From: UBA9676 sp036005525 | Lineage (GTDB): Bacteria; Actinomycetota; Actinomycetes; Streptosporangiales; Streptosporangiaceae | Direction of reading: 5' to 3' | Length of the DNA: 10,068 bases | NCBI GenBank assembly: GCA_036005525.1 | Contig: DASYQM010000397.1 | Span: 1 to 10,068 of the forward strand | In this document: positions 1-5,625 of the stretch, in pieces | Position numbering within the stretch: position 1 is the stretch's first letter | Layout of the letters: the number at the start of each line of letters is the position of its first letter | Program-made: the position numbers and the translations under genes | Notes under the pieces: generated by a model | The model's database searches: none | What the model saw: the letters and a program-made list of their open reading frames with translations, nothing else | Told to the model about the DNA's origin: nothing

Positions 1-624
1 GGAGCGGACCAGGACCGGGCACTCGGCCTCCCCGATGCCAAGCCCTTCGATCAGGATCCGGCTGTCGGCGTCGGTGGCGAGGTCGTGCCAGGTGAAGGGA
101 ACGAGGTTGCGCTCCAAGAGCTCCCTTACGGCGAAGGACTCTCCCGACCATCGTGAGCCGATCAGCCGGTGCTGACCCAGACCGCGGCCCTGAAGCCACT
201 CTCGGCGGGTGACCATCGTCCGCAGGAGCAGGTCGCCTAGCTCGGCCGTGGTCGCGACGACCCGGCGCACATCCTCCGGCGCGAGCGCCACGAGCGAGGT
301 AGGCTCGGCCGCGTACCCGGCGGCAAGGGTCGGCTCGCCGGTGAACATCGAGATGTCGGCGGCGAACGTTCCCGCCCTGCACTGGGTGAAGTACCGATCG
401 CCCTCCGGCGCGTGGTCGATGATGTCGATGGCTCCGCTCTGGACCACGTAGAGCGGGGTCTCGCGCTGGCCGTGCTCGAACACGACGTCCCCGCGCGCGA
501 ATGTGAGCTGGGTGCCGATCTCCGCCAGGTACTTGATCTGCTCCGGCGTGAGCCGGGGAAACAGCGTCGGATGGTCGGGGTCGAGGAAATTCTCTGCCGG
601 GGTCGGCGCGTAGTCGCTCGCCAT
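1..624 (-). CDS. Flavin-dependent (thioredoxin-reductase-like) oxidoreductase with N-terminal cNMP-binding-like domain, partial
   Basis: The frame starts at ATG 624 and is still open at base 1, giving 208 codons of N-terminal sequence; the rest lies outside the window. Residues about 18-130 resemble a cyclic-nucleotide-binding fold (LFPRLTPEQ start, FARGDVVFEHGQ, LYVVQSGAIDII, MFTGEPTLAAG). The phosphate-binding cassette lacks the usual Glu and Arg, so true cAMP binding is doubtful. Residues about 153-208 (LIGSRWSGESFAVRELLERN, PFTWHDLATD, CPVLV) resemble the glutaredoxin/thioredoxin-like middle domain that, in this architecture, precedes a FAD/NAD(P)H thioredoxin-reductase-like domain. That third domain is predicted, not seen. 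The start is 15 bp after the exporter stop, so the two are probably co-transcribed. No strong ribosome site is visible, which fits coupling to the upstream gene. The architecture assignment is from family knowledge. Confidence 0.8.
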   Translation of the reverse strand, partial: MASDYAPTPAENFLDPDHPTLFPRLTPEQIKYLAEIGTQLTFARGDVVFEHGQRETPLYVVQSGAIDIIDHAPEGDRYFTQCRAGTFAADISMFTGEPTLAAGYAAEPTSLVALAPEDVRRVVATTAELGDLLLRTMVTRREWLQGRGLGQHRLIGSRWSGESFAVRELLERNLVPFTWHDLATDADSRILIEGLGIGEAECPVLVRS

Positions 625-639
625 CGCTCGCGCCCGACT

Positions 640-2259
640 CTACGGCGCCGAGCCGGCGCACCCGCCGCAGCCGATCACCACTCGCATGCCCGTCTCCTGG
701 CAGCCCGCGGCCTGGGTCTCGGCGTAGGCCGGGAGCGGCTTGACCCGGAACGAGGGCGCCTCCGGCTTGGTGGCCGCGCCGGGAGCCGGCTCGGTGGGCA
801 CCTCGGGAACGGGTTCGGGCTGCGGGGCGCCCTCGGGGACCCGAGCGCGCAGGAAGCTCACTGCCACCGCGATCGCGACGGCCACCAGCCCGGCGCCGGT
901 GAGGTATGCGAGGTGGTAGCCGGAGTTGAGCGCCGCGGCCGCGGGCTCGCCGCCGGCGACCAGATTGCCGGTTCGCTCGGTCGCGAGCGTGGCGAGCACG
1001 GCCAGCCCGATCGCGCCGCCCACCTGAACGCTGGTGTTGACGAGCCCCGACGCAAGCCCCGAGTCGCTTTCCGTGGTGCCCGACATCGCGAGCGTCATCA
1101 GGGACGGGAAGCCGAGCCCGGCGCCCAGCCCGGTCAGGATCATTGGAGGCAGCAGGTCTTTCACATACGTAGCGTCGACCGGCGTGCGGGCGAGAAGGAG
1201 CAGCCCGGCGAGGATGAAGCCCATCGCGGGGACGAGCGTCGCCTTCGGGCCAAACCGCAGGTTGAGCTGCCCCGTGAAGCGGAAGGACATGGTGCCCATC
1301 GCGACCGTCATCGGCAGGCAGGCGAGGCCGACCTGGAGCGGGTCGTAGCCCAGGATCTGCTGCATGTAGAGCGCGCCGAGGAAGAACATCCCGAACATCC
1401 CGACGACGAGGAGCGCCTGCACCACGTTCGCCCCGGAGACGTTGCGGGAGCGGAAGAGCCGCAGCGGCATCAACGGGTTCGCGGCCCGCGACTGGCGGGC
1501 CACGAACGCGCCGAGCAGACCGATCGCCACGGCACCGAGGGCGAGCGTCTGAGTTGATCCCCACCCTTCTTCGGCCACCCCGAGGATCGTGTACACGCCG
1601 AGCATGAGGCCGCCGGTGAGCAGCGCCGCGCCCGGGAGGTCGGCGCCGGCGGCGAGGCCCAGCCCCTCGCGGCCGGGAACCAGCCTGATCGCGAGCAGCG
1701 CGGTCGCGACGCCGATCGGCACGTTCACGAAGAAGATCCAATGCCAGTTGATCGTCTCCGTGAGCACGCCGCCCAACAGCAGCCCGACCGAGCCGCCCGC
1801 GACCGCGACGAACGTGTAAACCCCGATCGCCTTCGCCTGCTCCCGGGGCTCGGGGACCATGGTCACGATCATCCCGAGGATGACAGCGGAGGTGAGCGCT
1901 CCGCCGACTCCCTGGACGAAGCGGGCTCCGATCAAAAGACCCTGGCTCTGGGAGAGCGCGCAGAGCAGGGACGCGCCGGTGAAGACGCCGAGCCCGACCA
2001 AAAAGACGCGCCGCTGGCCGATCAGATCGCCGATCCGTCCCGAGAGCAGCAGGAGGCCGCCGAACGCGATCAGATATGCGTTCACCACCCACGCGAGGCC
2101 GTTCTGGCTGAAGCCCAGGTCCTCCCGGATAGACGGCAAGGCGACGTTCACGATCGTCGCGTCGAGGACGATCATCAGCATGCCGGCGCAGAGGACGTAG
2201 AGTGCCAGCCAACGCCGCCGCGCCGCCGCCGCGATCTCAAAAACGCTGGTCTGCTGCAT
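640..2259 (-). CDS. DHA2-family (14-TM, EmrB/QacA-type) MFS drug exporter with cysteine-containing C-terminal tail
   Basis: A 539-residue major facilitator protein, probably a proton-driven exporter of toxic compounds in the cytoplasmic membrane. The visible motifs are motif D1 with Asp33 (LDATIVNVALP, 32-42), motif A (GRIGDLIGQRR, 74-84), the antiporter motif C region (GGSVGLLLGG, 155-164) and NWHWIFFVNVPIG (171-183), followed by hydrophobic segments up to about residue 470. Length and motifs fit the 14-helix DHA2 branch. ATG 2259 is preceded by AAGAAGGTAGG, a usable ribosome site. The tail after the last helix is Pro/Glu-rich and ends with Cys520, Cys531 and Cys534, the last two as CGGC, which I do not regard as usual for the family. 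It is followed 15 bp later by a flavin reductase gene. The substrate cannot be read from sequence. Confidence 0.93.
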   Translation of the reverse strand: MQQTSVFEIAAAARRRWLALYVLCAGMLMIVLDATIVNVALPSIREDLGFSQNGLAWVVNAYLIAFGGLLLLSGRIGDLIGQRRVFLVGLGVFTGASLLCALSQSQGLLIGARFVQGVGGALTSAVILGMIVTMVPEPREQAKAIGVYTFVAVAGGSVGLLLGGVLTETINWHWIFFVNVPIGVATALLAIRLVPGREGLGLAAGADLPGAALLTGGLMLGVYTILGVAEEGWGSTQTLALGAVAIGLLGAFVARQSRAANPLMPLRLFRSRNVSGANVVQALLVVGMFGMFFLGALYMQQILGYDPLQVGLACLPMTVAMGTMSFRFTGQLNLRFGPKATLVPAMGFILAGLLLLARTPVDATYVKDLLPPMILTGLGAGLGFPSLMTLAMSGTTESDSGLASGLVNTSVQVGGAIGLAVLATLATERTGNLVAGGEPAAAALNSGYHLAYLTGAGLVAVAIAVAVSFLRARVPEGAPQPEPVPEVPTEPAPGAATKPEAPSFRVKPLPAYAETQAAGCQETGMRVVIGCGGCAGSAP

Positions 2260-2336
2260 CCGCTACCTACCTTCTTGCGCGCCGAACCGGCGAAGCCGCG
2301 TCGCGCCGATCCAGGCCGTTATTGGCCCGGTCCGGA

Positions 2337-2483
2337 TCACGAGTCCCCCACCAGCCATTCCTCAAAGCTTGGACCCGCGACCCTCGCCTCCCGGCCGGTG
2401 AGCAAGCCGCCGGTTGCGAACAGGCCCCGGCGCGAGTGCCCCCGCCAGAAGCGCGCCGGCAGGTCGGCGGCAACCCAGTTCAT
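2337..2483 (-). CDS. Small 48-residue ORF overlapping the upstream stop (ATGA)
   Basis: ATG 2483 overlaps the TGA of the DHFR-like gene as ATGA, the classic arrangement for translational coupling, and the frame runs 48 codons to TGA at 2337. Base composition by codon position looks coding: about 87 percent G/C at third positions, less at first and least at second. The peptide starts MNWVAADLPARFW, has a basic HSRRG stretch and ends PSFEEWLVGDS. I do not recognise a family. It could be a genuine small protein, or the remnant of a longer gene cut by a deletion. The exporter start is 77 bp downstream. Confidence 0.4.
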   Translation of the reverse strand: MNWVAADLPARFWRGHSRRGLFATGGLLTGREARVAGPSFEEWLVGDS

Positions 2484-2929
2484 GTCATCACCCTGTACTT
2501 GAGGTACGTGACGCCGGGCGCCTTGACCGCCCGGACCTGCCCAAGCTCAATCTCGGCGCCCCCGAGGCTGTCGAAGAGGCGAGCGCCGTCCCCGAGCAGC
2601 ACCGGAACGATGTGGAGCTCGAGCTCGTCCAGCAGCCCCGCCGCCAGGTACTGCTGATGCTCATCCCTCCAGTCCCCGCCGCCCACGAGCCCGAACATGT
2701 TGCGGCCCATCACACCGTCGCCGACGTTCTCGAGCGTCTCCTCCATGATCGGCGTGCTCTCGTTCACCTCGCCGCCCTGCTTGCCATGCGACCCGCGCCA
2801 GGCGGCCAGCGAAACGGCCCAGTCATGCAGCCGCTCCCCACCCTCGCCGAGCGGGTTCTCCTCGCTCTGGTTCGGGCCGGCGACAAATCCGCCTGCCGAG
2901 ATCGAGATGTGACACCTGAGCTTGCTCAT
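2480..2929 (-). CDS. DHFR/RibD C-terminal-like family protein, internally shortened (possibly non-functional)
   Basis: This 149-residue protein opens with MSKLRCHISIS and GFVAGPNQSEENPLGEGGE and contains MGRNMFG (74-80), then QQYLAAGLLDELELHIVPV (92-110), LLGDGARLFD and a closing HLKYRV-like strand (YLKYRVMT). These are hallmarks of the dihydrofolate-reductase-like RibD-C family. Family members, as I remember them, run to about 190-215 residues; here the segment between WRDE (87-90) and QQYL (92) is missing, about 60 residues in frame, which normally carries the WGDxPP segment, VFVLTHH strand and the GGG nucleotide-binding turn. The usual SLDGF is SAGGF, so the conserved Asp is also absent. 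ATG 2929 has an excellent GAGGAGG ribosome site. Family identity is firm; NAD(P)H-dependent activity is doubtful. Confidence 0.85.
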   Translation of the reverse strand: MSKLRCHISISAGGFVAGPNQSEENPLGEGGERLHDWAVSLAAWRGSHGKQGGEVNESTPIMEETLENVGDGVMGRNMFGLVGGGDWRDEHQQYLAAGLLDELELHIVPVLLGDGARLFDSLGGAEIELGQVRAVKAPGVTYLKYRVMT

Positions 2930-3020
2930 CGCGCCTCCTCAGTAGGCGGCCGCTTGGATGTGGCCGTCGAGCGTCCGGCTGACCATCCGGTCGCCGTCGC
3001 GTTCCGACCGCGAGATCTCC

Positions 3021-3758
3021 TCAGTCCGGGTACTCGTCCTTGCGGTAGTCGAGCGGCTCGTCGGGCTGCGGCTTCGGCGTCCGGTCGAGCAGGAAGCTGA
3101 AGTAGGGAGCGACGAACGGGTCTGGTGCCGTGACCGTGTAGGTGTGGTACACGGTTCCGTTGTCCTGCGCGAACGCGATGTAGCCGGGATTCTCGCGTAG
3201 GCCGTCCTTGAGCTGGGCGCCGACCTGGCTGGCCCAGAACTGGAGCCAGCCCGGCGGGTTCTGCACCATCTCCTGGAGCTCGGGGATCTGCGCGGCCTGC
3301 TCCTCGGTGAGGGCAAGCCCGAAGTCGAACGGGAAGTCGGTGCCGTAGGTCGACACGTACGGGAACTGCCAGCCCATCCGCTGCCGGTAGGCCGCCAGCC
3401 GGTCGATCGGCGCGCGCGACATGCAGATCAGGGTCACATCGCGCTTGTTCATGTGCAGCAGCAGCCCGTCGAACCCGTCGGCCAGGCCCGTGCACCCGGG
3501 GCACGCTCCGATCTCAAAGTCCGGGCCGTACATGATGTTGTAGGCCAGAAGCTGCGAGCGGCCGTCGAACAGCTCGGCGAGCTGCTTCTTGCCGTCCTCG
3601 GTGTCGAACGCGTAGTCCTTCTCCACCGGCACCCACGGAAGCTCGCGCCGCTTCCGCTTGATCTCCTCCTCGCGCTGGGCCTGCTGCGCCTCTAGCTCCG
3701 CGAGCTCGCTGCGCGCCGCCTGCCATTCCTCGCGGGTTCCGATCTTGTGCTCCGGCAT
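3021..3758 (-). CDS. DUF899 family thioredoxin-like protein
   Basis: A 245-residue protein of the DUF899 family, which has a thioredoxin-like fold; its reaction is not established. It shows the family's N-terminal MPEHKIGTREEW, a charged helical region (about 14-40) ending RRELPWVPVEKDYAF, a central CPGC at 86-89 in place of the catalytic thiol turn, SRAPIDRLAAYRQRMGW (114-130), YGTDFPFDFG (138-147) and a C-terminal YHTYTVTAPDPF strand. The frame is open further upstream to 3932, but ATG 3758 is chosen because it matches the family start and has GAGGAGG seven bases before it. The next gene starts 91 bp downstream. A truncated second copy lies upstream at 3854-3964. Confidence 0.88.
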   Translation of the reverse strand: MPEHKIGTREEWQAARSELAELEAQQAQREEEIKRKRRELPWVPVEKDYAFDTEDGKKQLAELFDGRSQLLAYNIMYGPDFEIGACPGCTGLADGFDGLLLHMNKRDVTLICMSRAPIDRLAAYRQRMGWQFPYVSTYGTDFPFDFGLALTEEQAAQIPELQEMVQNPPGWLQFWASQVGAQLKDGLRENPGYIAFAQDNGTVYHTYTVTAPDPFVAPYFSFLLDRTPKPQPDEPLDYRKDEYPD

Positions 3759-3964
3759 CTCAGGTCCTCCTCTAACGATCGACGATTCTGGCCACCGCAC
3801 CGGGTCCTTGGAAGCCACGGCATCTCCAGTAAGACGGCCGGATGATGGAAGACTCATCGCCGGGGCGCGGATCCGCGGCGAGGACGGCGAATGGCCCGCC
3901 TGCACCGCAGGCGACCTACCGCGGCGAGCCATTCCTCACGTGTTCCGGTCTTGTGATCGGTCAT
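3722..3964 (-). repeat. Imperfect 37-bp direct repeat at two DUF899 start regions
   Basis: Bases 3722-3758 and 3928-3964 align without gaps with six mismatches, an offset of 206 bp. Both cover the first twelve codons of a DUF899 reading frame. The similarity stops at the inner end of each unit, so the repeat marks gene duplication followed by deletion rather than a mobile element. Confidence 0.75.
3854..3964 (-). pseudogene. N-terminal remnant of a second DUF899 gene
   Basis: ATG 3964, preceded by AAAGGAGAGAAGCA, opens a 36-codon frame beginning MTDHKTGTREEWLAA, nearly the same as the start of the DUF899 gene downstream (MPEHKIGTREEWQAA). After residue 15 the similarity stops and the sequence becomes Arg-rich until TGA at 3854. 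The matching DNA is an imperfect direct repeat: 3928-3964 versus 3722-3758, 31 of 37 bases identical by eye. This looks like a tandem duplicate that lost nearly all of its length. It could still be translated into a short peptide. Confidence 0.7.
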
Positions 3965-4022
3965 TGCTTCTCTCCTTTTGTTCATTACGACAGCCCGGGC
4001 CTGGCCCGCGTCCCGGCGCCAC

Positions 4023-4703
4023 TCACATCGGTGGTGTGAACCCGGGAACCTGCGAGGGCGCGATGAGGATCGCGACGCCGAGCCCGGCGATCGCGAGCGC
4101 CAGGGCAACATCGATGGCGGCTTTGGGGGGCAGCAGCTTCTGGCCCAGCACCAGGAGTGCGATCACTGACATCCAGGTGACGCTCATGACGCCCAGCGCC
4201 GCCAGCATTGCCATCAGCCCGGCGCTCGAGCCGGCGCAGCACAGCCCGAACTCCAGTCCCGAGCGAACGCGGTCGCGGCAGCGGCGGCGGAAGTCCCGCT
4301 TGAGCGGCGTGAACTCGTAGACACCGGCCGCGATCACCACGACTCCGGCAGCAACAGGCCCGTGCGGCCGGTACAGCGCATACGCCACGGTGCCCACCAG
4401 CGCCCAGACAGCGAGGTAGGACCCGATGAACAGCGGCACGGCGCGCACCCCGCCGCTGGCCTGAGCCCGTCTGCCCGCAGCCGGGGCCGTGCCCGGCAGC
4501 ATCATCGCCGCCATCATCACCACCCACACGGCGATGAAGGCCCCGAACGGGCCGAGCTGGGTCGCGGTTCCCATGTCCATCCCACGCATCTGCCACACCG
4601 CGATGACCCAGGACGCGGCGGCGAGCCCGAGCGTGGCCGCCAGCGCGGCCGCCGTGGCGGCCGTCCTGGCGGTCGCGACGGTGGTGAATCCGTGATCAGT
4701 CAT
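4023..4703 (-). CDS. DUF2182 predicted metal-binding integral membrane protein
   Basis: A 226-residue polytopic membrane protein. Helices are visible at about 16-38, 52-70, 88-110, 117-132, 161-190 and 196-215. Diagnostic DUF2182 features are GMDMG (41-45) followed by VWVVMMAAMMLPG (59-71), YEFTPLK (129-135), a Cys-containing stretch (RCRDR, GLCCAGS at 153-159) and GVMSVTWM (171-178). The family is annotated as a predicted metal-binding membrane protein; its Met-rich MAAMM and Cys residues are the suggested ligands, but function is unproven. The loop between the YEFTPLK and GLCC segments is shorter than the version I remember, and one CC pair is replaced by SS. ATG 4703 is preferred because GAGGG lies five bases before it, although the frame stays open upstream to ATG 4898. 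Confidence 0.85.
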   Translation of the reverse strand: MTDHGFTTVATARTAATAAALAATLGLAAASWVIAVWQMRGMDMGTATQLGPFGAFIAVWVVMMAAMMLPGTAPAAGRRAQASGGVRAVPLFIGSYLAVWALVGTVAYALYRPHGPVAAGVVVIAAGVYEFTPLKRDFRRRCRDRVRSGLEFGLCCAGSSAGLMAMLAALGVMSVTWMSVIALLVLGQKLLPPKAAIDVALALAIAGLGVAILIAPSQVPGFTPPM

Positions 4704-4898
4704 GATGCCCTCGGGTTTCGTCGATCGGGGCCCGGCGGGCCCGCGAGCGGACCGGTCCAGGTGGTCCCTCAGCGCGTCGAGCGGACTGTCCCAGTCACGG
4801 GCCAGCGCGGCCAGGAACTGCTGCGCTACCTGCATCGGCGCGGACCGCAGCCGGTAGCGCACCCGGCGCCGCTCCTCCGGTTCGGGCCGGTACAGCAT
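4704..4898 (-). pseudogene. Possible ArsR-family regulator C-terminal fragment, in frame with DUF2182
   Basis: The frame of the DUF2182 gene stays open for another 65 codons upstream to ATG 4898. The added sequence reads EERRRVRYRLRSAPMQVAQQ, then FLAALARDWDSPLDALRDHL, which resembles the end of ArsR/SmtB-type regulators: the wing-end YRL strand followed by a helix with W...L.AL..HL. The DNA-recognition helix-turn-helix that should precede it is absent; an in-frame TGA sits at 4923-4925. It may be a truncated regulator whose stop was lost, or the true N-terminal extension of the membrane protein. Assignment rests on pattern memory only. Confidence 0.4.
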
Positions 4899-4899
4899 G

Positions 4900-5263
4900 T
4901 CAGCCGACCCGCACGTTGAAGATCACCACTCAGTACTGGATGGACTGAGTGAGCAGGCCGGCGAGGATCAGCACGGCGCCGACGATGCCCAGACGGCGCG
5001 CGGGAACCGGTCAGCCCACGCCTCGACGGCTGGCGCGCAGCTGCGCACGGCGAAGCCTGCCAGGGAGACAACGGCGAGCCGGACGGCGAACCCCGCGATG
5101 GTGCCCGCACCTTCGCTGGTGACGACGCCTGCGATCGCGGCCGCCACGGCGACCGTGCCCGCGCGCACCGCCTGCACCTGCGCCACGGTGATGCGGATCT
5201 TCGGGCCTGATGATCGGCGCACGGGGGCACCGCCGTCGCAGGGGACGGCGGTTCAAAGGTCAT
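4900..5263 (-). pseudogene. Broken gene for a small membrane protein
   Basis: No single frame is open, but pieces of three frames read as one protein. ATG 5263 has AAGGGAG seven bases before it and begins MTFEPPSPAT. A second frame, open from GTG 5222, continues GPKIRITVAQVQAV, with hydrophobic stretches (AGTVAVAAAIAGVV, LAVVSLAGFAV) and then AWADRFPRA. At about 4995-5005 the sense switches to a third frame, RRLGIVGAVLILAGLLTQ, a good membrane helix ending SIQY. There a TGA (4930-4932) stands where Trp would fit, followed by VVIFNVRVG and TGA at 4900. Together this suggests a protein of about 110-120 residues with three helices, disrupted by two frameshifts and one stop. I do not recognise a named family. 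Sequencing or assembly indels are an alternative cause. Confidence 0.45.
5229..5252. repeat. Perfect 9-bp inverted repeat (hairpin) near a start codon
   Basis: ACCGCCGTC (5229-5237) and GACGGCGGT (5244-5252) form a 9-bp stem with a 6-base loop. It starts about ten bases inside the ATG 5263 reading frame, exactly where the frame of the broken membrane-protein gene has to switch. There is no T-run, so it is not a typical intrinsic terminator. Confidence 0.55.
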
Positions 5264-5625
5264 CAGCGGCTCCCTTCCGCGGCCCGAGACTAGGGGCGCA
5301 AGGGACCTGCTCGCATCGGCGAAATCGCCAGCATGCGGCCCCCCGGGAGCCCGGGCGCTGCCAGGCTTGCTTCGGGAAGGACCAGGCCGAAAGCGGCGAA
5401 CGCGCTGATCAGGCTGCGCCGCTCGCTCATCGACTACGTCCGGCGTGAAACGCTCACAGGCACGCCGGACCAGCAGCTCCGACGCCGCGTGCGAGCGCAA
5501 GCAAACAAAGCCGTGACCAAGCTTGAGTCCGGCCTCGGCGACTACGGCATCAAGCGAGGCCAAGCGCGAAGCGCATGCACCGAACTCAAGCCGCAGGCGC
5601 TCAAGACCGCGAATTCGCCCTTGCG
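5264..5625. other. Gene-poor stretch between the broken membrane-protein gene and the hydroxylase
   Basis: No intact recognisable gene. The only notable content is a plus-strand open frame with codon-like composition (listed separately) and, at 5607-5622, the motif CCGCGAATTCGCCCTT just beyond the hydroxylase stop. The stretch has visibly more A/T (including runs such as AAGCAAACAAAGCC) than the genes on either side. Confidence 0.5.
5333..5625 (+). pseudogene. Unidentified plus-strand coding-like fragment
   Basis: From ATG 5333 a plus-strand frame stays open well past 5625, where it becomes antisense to the hydroxylase. Within 5375-5620 the composition by codon position is third > first > second for G/C (roughly 73, 62 and 55 percent by hand count), as expected for coding DNA in this direction and not for the reverse strand. 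The peptide is charged and helical-looking: ALIRLRRSLIDYVRRE, then QQLRRRVRAQANKAVTKLES and GDYGIKRG. I do not recognise it. It has neither a convincing ribosome site nor an end of its own, so a fragment of a gene is more likely than a complete one. Confidence 0.3.

Noticed and set aside
412..1557. Long plus-strand open frame of 381 codons
   Set aside because: It is antisense to the flavin reductase and the MFS exporter; its translation is the usual low-complexity shadow of high-GC genes.
2260..2336. Terminator or riboswitch before the exporter
   Set aside because: Only short, imperfect G/C inverted repeats are visible; no conserved structure I can name.
1741..2502. Plus-strand open frame of 253 codons
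   Set aside because: Antisense to the exporter and the small ORF; charged, repetitive shadow translation.
2930..3020. Residual gene end reading SRTLDGHIQAAAY between DUF899 and the DHFR-like gene
   Set aside because: Only about 25 codons lie outside the DUF899 gene, with no start and no recognised family; not enough to call.
3759..3932. N-terminal extension of the DUF899 frame up to 3932
   Set aside because: No similarity to the family, overlaps the DUF899 remnant, and ATG 3758 has a much better ribosome site.
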